The notes under the pieces were generated by a model that searched no databases, was not told the origin of the DNA, and worked only from the letters and a program-made list of their open reading frames with translations. Below, piece by piece: positions 6,764 to 8,981 of a DNA stretch of 8,981 nucleotides (the first letter of the stretch is position 1; each line of letters begins with the position of its first letter). Source of the DNA: an uncultured Clostridia bacterium (lineage in GTDB: Bacteria > Bacillota_A > Clostridia > Christensenellales > Aristaeellaceae). Location of the stretch: the NCBI GenBank assembly GCA_947165745.1, contig CAMVBO010000047.1, positions 1-8,981 of the forward strand, in the 5' to 3' direction. The position numbers and the translations under genes are program-made.

Positions 6764-6789
6764 CAGCACCGTCGAATTATGCGGTGCTG
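6764..6789 (-). promoter_or_regulatory. hairpin at the 5' end of the redox gene's leader
   Basis: CAGCACCG at 6764-6771 and CGGTGCTG at 6782-6789 are perfect reverse complements around a ten-base loop. With the promoter at 6795-6823 the transcript should begin near 6788, so this stem would form the very 5' end of the mRNA, leaving about 47 bases to the start codon. Such 5'-terminal stems can protect mRNA from decay. It could instead be a repressor operator, as it lies over the start site. No T tract follows, so it is not a terminator. Confidence 0.5.
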
Positions 6790-6794
6790 ACATC

Positions 6795-6823
6795 ATTATA
6801 CAGGCAAAGCGCCGGAATGTAAA
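6795..6823 (-). promoter_or_regulatory. sigma-A promoter of the ferredoxin-thioredoxin reductase-like gene
   Basis: Read on the minus strand, TTTACA (6818-6823) is followed by a 17-base spacer and a perfect TATAAT (6795-6800). This is one of the best promoters in the window: five of six at -35, six of six at -10 and ideal spacing. It points away from spoVT and explains the AT-rich patch here. Confidence 0.85.
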
Positions 6824-6848
6824 CCGCGATTTGCGTCGGCGCTCATGC

Positions 6849-6877
6849 GCATAAAACGCCCCGATTCGCGCAAACTA
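6849..6877 (+). promoter_or_regulatory. candidate sigma-G (forespore) promoter of spoVT
   Basis: GCATA at 6849-6853 is followed after 17 bases by CAAACTA at 6871-6877. The sigma-G consensus is roughly TGAATA at -35 and CATACTA at -10, so the -10 matches six of seven. No convincing sigma-A pair lies before spoVT. In Bacillus subtilis spoVT is transcribed by sigma-G, which supports this reading. The match is by eye and short, hence moderate confidence. Confidence 0.5.
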
Positions 6878-6901
6878 CGCACACAACTTGAAGTATGTGC
6901 C

Positions 6902-6919
6902 GCTGAAAGCAGTTTCAGC
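6902..6919 (+). promoter_or_regulatory. inverted repeat in the spoVT leader
   Basis: GCTGAAA at 6902-6908 and TTTCAGC at 6913-6919 form a perfect seven-base dyad around GCAG. It lies between the candidate sigma-G promoter and the ribosome site (GGAGG 6935-6939), about 18-35 bases into the expected transcript. It may be a protein operator, for instance for autoregulation by the AbrB-type SpoVT dimer, or an mRNA stem-loop. The dyad is seen; its role is inference. Confidence 0.4.
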
Positions 6920-6947
6920 CAGTTTGAGCTTATTGGAGGCGTTTTAT

Positions 6948-7502
6948 ATGAGAGCAACAGGCATTGTCAGGCGTATCGACGAACTGGGGCGCGTGGTCAT
7001 CCCCAAGGAAATTCGCAGGACGCTGAGGATTCGGGAGGGGGACCCGCTGGAGATATTTACCGACCACGACGGGGAAGTGGTGCTGAAAAAGTATTCGCCC
7101 ATCGGCGAAATCGCATCCATCGCCAAGGACTACACCGACAGCCTGTATCGCACGCTGGGCCATGTGGCGCTGATCAGCGATCGGGACGCCATCGTTTCCA
7201 GCTCCGGCGCGGCGAAGCGAGAATATGTGGAAAAGGCGCTAAGCCCGGAGGCGGACCAGATATTACAGGGGCGACAGCTGGTGACGCTGAACCTGTCGGC
7301 GGGTATGAAGATGATCCCCATGACCCAGGACGACCGGCCGGAGGTCTATTCCGCGCAGATCATCGCGCCGATCCTGGCCGACGGGGAGATCGTCGGCGGG
7401 CTGATGCTGCTCAGCCGGGAATCCGGGTTGCAGATGACCAATGTGGACCAGAAGGTGGCTGAGACCACTGCCAACATCATCGGCCGGCAGATGGAACAGT
7501 AA
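6948..7502 (+). CDS. spoVT: stage V sporulation protein T, forespore transcription regulator
   Basis: A 184-residue DNA-binding regulator, close in length to the 178 residues of Bacillus subtilis SpoVT and strikingly similar at the N terminus: MRATGIVRRIDELGRVVIPK, followed by EIRRTLRIREGDPLEIF and GEVVLKKYSP. Residues 1 to about 50 are the AbrB-type swapped-hairpin DNA-binding domain. Residues about 55-180 are the GAF-like domain (DRDAIVSSSGAAKREYV, then APILADGEIVGGLMLLS), ending in the conserved RQMEQ. SpoVT tunes sigma-G-dependent genes in the forespore and affects coat, germination and spore resistance. The start at 6948 is fixed by homology and by GGAGG at 6935-6939, eight bases upstream; the 20 codons open before it are not part of the family. 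It is preceded by a candidate sigma-G promoter and followed by mazG 67 bases on. Its presence is the main evidence that the host forms endospores. Confidence 0.97.
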   Translation: MRATGIVRRIDELGRVVIPKEIRRTLRIREGDPLEIFTDHDGEVVLKKYSPIGEIASIAKDYTDSLYRTLGHVALISDRDAIVSSSGAAKREYVEKALSPEADQILQGRQLVTLNLSAGMKMIPMTQDDRPEVYSAQIIAPILADGEIVGGLMLLSRESGLQMTNVDQKVAETTANIIGRQMEQ

Positions 7503-7505
7503 TCC

Positions 7506-7535
7506 TTGCCACGCAGGCGGCTTATGTGTTATAAT
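7506..7535 (+). promoter_or_regulatory. extended -10 promoter of mazG
   Basis: TTGCCA at 7506-7511 (five of six) and a perfect TATAAT at 7530-7535 are 18 bases apart, and TGT at 7527-7529 gives an extended -10 element. Transcription should begin near 7542, about 28 bases before the mazG ATG. It starts four bases after the spoVT stop, so mazG can be made in vegetative cells independently of spoVT. Confidence 0.8.
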
Positions 7536-7536
7536 A

Positions 7537-7564
7537 CCTCCCGGAATTTTATGCTTTCGGGAGG
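7537..7564 (+). promoter_or_regulatory. mazG: hairpin that masks the mazG ribosome-binding site
   Basis: CCTCCCGGAA at 7537-7546 pairs over ten bases, one of them G-U, with TTTCGGGAGG at 7555-7564 around an eight-base loop. The right arm contains the whole GGGAGG ribosome site (7559-7564), five bases before the ATG. The left arm begins two bases after the -10 box, so a transcript starting near 7542 lacks half of it. Only mRNA that reads through from spoVT could form the full stem. No T run follows, so it is not a terminator. Confidence 0.6.
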
Positions 7565-7569
7565 CGCGC

Positions 7570-8964
7570 ATGGGCGTGATTACGGTGATCGGCACGGGTT
7601 GGAAGGCCGGACAGTTGACATTGGAAGCGGCTGAGGCGCTGCGCTCAGGCGCGCGCGTGATGCTGCATACCGCGCGCTGCGGCTGTGCGGCCTGGCTGGA
7701 CGGCCAGGGGATCGCCTGGGAGTCGCTGGACGCGCTGTATGAGACCTGCGAGGATTTTGACGAGCACGCGCTGGCCGCCGCAAAAGCCGTGCTTGAAGCG
7801 GGCGCGGCTGGGGATGTGGCCTATTGCGTGGCGGATATCCGCGACCGCACGGTGCCGCGCATCCTCGAGGCCGGCGGGGCCAATTTCCGCGTGATCGCGG
7901 GGCCGCCTGTGGAAGGCGCGCTGCTGGCGCTGCTGACCGGCCAGACGCGCTCGGTGGAGGCCTCCGACTGGGAGGACTTCAGCCTGACTGCCCGGGAGCA
8001 CTGCCTGATCCGGGAGCTGGAGAACCGGGAGCTGGCGGCTGAGGTCAAGCTTCGACTGATGGAGGTCTATCCGGAGGAGACGGACGTGTGGCTGATGAAC
8101 GGCGGCGAAGCGCCGGTGAAGCTGCCGCTGTACAAGCTGGATCGGGCCGAGCGATACGACCACATGACCTGCGCGCTGGTGCGCGCGGAGCGGGAGATCA
8201 CGGCGCTGGAGCGCTATGACTTTGAACATCTCAACGAGATCATGCGCATCCTGTGCGGCCCCGGCGGCTGTCCCTGGGACCGGGCGCAGACCCACGAGAG
8301 TCTCCGCACCTGCATGCTGGAGGAGGCTTATGAGGTGATCGACGCCATCGACGAGGGCGACACCGATCACCTGTACGACGAGCTGGGCGACGTGCTGATG
8401 CAGGTGGCGATCCACGCGGAGCTGGCCAGGCGTCATGGCGAATTCGACATCACCGACGTCACCACCGCCATCTGCGAAAAGATGATCTCACGCCACACCC
8501 ACATCTTCGGCGACGACCCGGCCGTGGACGCCGATCAGGTGCTGGACCTGTGGACCCGGAACAAGATGGCCGAGCGCGGCCAGCACGCCCGGTGGGAGGC
8601 CATGGAGGACATCACCCGGGCACTGCCCGCCACGTTGCGGGCCGTGAAGGTGCTCAAACGCGCCGCCGAGGGCGGCCTTCGGGACGAGGACGCGGCGGAG
8701 CTGGCAGGTCGATGCGCGCGCAAGCTTGCCCATCTGCCGACAGAAGCGAACGCAGAGGCCTGGCTGGGGGAGGTGCTGATGGGCATTTGCGGCGTCGCCC
8801 GGCTTTTGAAGCTGGATCCGGAGCTGGCGCTCAACGCCGCCGTGAAGCTGTTTATCGAAAGATTCGGCCAAATTGAGTCAAAAATCGCTGAAAACGGCGG
8901 AAACACCGAAGATTTGCCCTTGGAAACGTTGAGAGAATATTGGGATTTGGTAAAATTGTGCTGA
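7570..8964 (+). CDS. mazG: YabN-type fusion: tetrapyrrole-methylase-like domain plus MazG nucleotide pyrophosphohydrolase
   Basis: A 464-residue cytoplasmic protein with three parts. Residues 1 to about 210 resemble a tetrapyrrole (SAM-dependent) methylase domain: VITVIGTGWKAGQLTLEAAE at the N terminus and VIAGPPVEGALLALL in the middle. The usual PGHP/PGDP-like loop that helps bind SAM reads CVADIRD here, so activity is doubtful. Residues about 218-340 are a good MazG domain: CPWD at 234-237, EEAYE at 251-255 and ELGD at 271-274, which give the EExxE...ExxD metal-binding set. In this family that site hydrolyses NTPs to NMPs and pyrophosphate, a house-cleaning job. Residues about 355-464 align with the second MazG repeat, but the acidic motifs are lost. 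The start at 7570 has GGGAGG at 7559-7564; further 5' codons overlap spoVT. YabN lies downstream of spoVT in B. subtilis too, there with yabM between them. Confidence 0.92.
   Translation: MGVITVIGTGWKAGQLTLEAAEALRSGARVMLHTARCGCAAWLDGQGIAWESLDALYETCEDFDEHALAAAKAVLEAGAAGDVAYCVADIRDRTVPRILEAGGANFRVIAGPPVEGALLALLTGQTRSVEASDWEDFSLTAREHCLIRELENRELAAEVKLRLMEVYPEETDVWLMNGGEAPVKLPLYKLDRAERYDHMTCALVRAEREITALERYDFEHLNEIMRILCGPGGCPWDRAQTHESLRTCMLEEAYEVIDAIDEGDTDHLYDELGDVLMQVAIHAELARRHGEFDITDVTTAICEKMISRHTHIFGDDPAVDADQVLDLWTRNKMAERGQHARWEAMEDITRALPATLRAVKVLKRAAEGGLRDEDAAELAGRCARKLAHLPTEANAEAWLGEVLMGICGVARLLKLDPELALNAAVKLFIERFGQIESKIAENGGNTEDLPLETLREYWDLVKLC
8929..8956 (+). promoter_or_regulatory. promoter inside the end of mazG for the next gene
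   Basis: TTGAGA at 8929-8934 (five of six) is followed after 16 bases by TAAAAT at 8951-8956 (five of six), with TGG before it as an extended -10. It lies in an AT-rich patch overlapping the last codons of mazG, and transcription would begin near 8963. The gene it drives is outside the window; in related gene orders a DNA-binding HU protein or an S4-domain protein often follows. The 17 bases after the mazG stop show nothing else. Confidence 0.5.
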
Positions 8965-8981
8965 AATCCAAAAAATAAGCA

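Noticed and set aside
6888..6947. Upstream extension of spoVT
   Set aside because: Family proteins begin M(K/R)ATGIVRRID; the extra 20 codons cover the leader dyad and ribosome site.
7441..7569. Upstream extension of mazG into spoVT
   Set aside because: The methylase-like domain begins with MGVITVIGTG at 7570, and a GGGAGG site precedes that codon.
1..8981. CRISPR array, tRNA, rRNA, insertion sequence or riboswitch
   Set aside because: No regular repeats, cloverleaf, rRNA-like stretch, transposase motif or recognisable riboswitch core was seen on either strand, and no leader is long enough for a large riboswitch except short hairpins already listed.

Overview
The window is GC-rich bacterial DNA packed with genes, with short AT-rich islands almost only where promoters lie. 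A clear spoVT (forespore transcription factor), Gram-positive style sigma-A promoters, strong GGAGG ribosome sites, a PrsA-type lipoprotein foldase and a KtrAB potassium transporter point to an endospore-forming Firmicute. It is most likely a high-GC member of the Clostridia, perhaps a gut lineage. The exact taxon cannot be fixed from the sequence.

Layout. (1) 2-961: the 3' part of a C69 family dipeptidase, cut by the window edge, followed by a weak terminator-like hairpin. (2) 1024-4366: a probable operon from one promoter region, with a 60-residue single-span membrane protein, a PfkB-family hexose-phosphate kinase of the 1-phosphofructokinase/tagatose-6-phosphate kinase type, and the potassium channel subunit KtrB with its nucleotide-binding gate KtrA. 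Gaps between these genes are 18, 1 and 35 bases. (3) 4403-4990: an unrecognised protein that looks like an alpha/beta-hydrolase fold without its nucleophile, preceded by a hairpin that could act as terminator or attenuator. (4) 5036-6463: a secreted lipoprotein peptidyl-prolyl isomerase, with its own promoter and a strong bidirectional terminator. (5) 6519-6716 on the minus strand: a 65-residue protein with all six cysteines of the ferredoxin-thioredoxin reductase catalytic subunit. (6) 6948-7502: spoVT, with a candidate sigma-G promoter. (7) 7570-8964: a YabN/MazG-type fusion of a tetrapyrrole-methylase-like domain with nucleotide pyrophosphohydrolase domains. A promoter for the next gene lies in its last 40 bases.

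The right half (foldase, spoVT, mazG) resembles the conserved mfd-spoVT-yabN neighbourhood of Firmicutes, with the small redox gene inserted in the opposite direction. The left half couples sugar phosphorylation and potassium uptake in one transcript.

No wholly new system, CRISPR array, mobile element or RNA gene was found. The best leads are a hairpin that masks the mazG ribosome site and is cut in two by mazG's own promoter, an acidic coiled-coil insert of about 80 residues inside the parvulin domain, degenerate motifs in both outer domains of the MazG fusion, and leader hairpins at several genes. No stretch of more than 300 bases lacks a gene.
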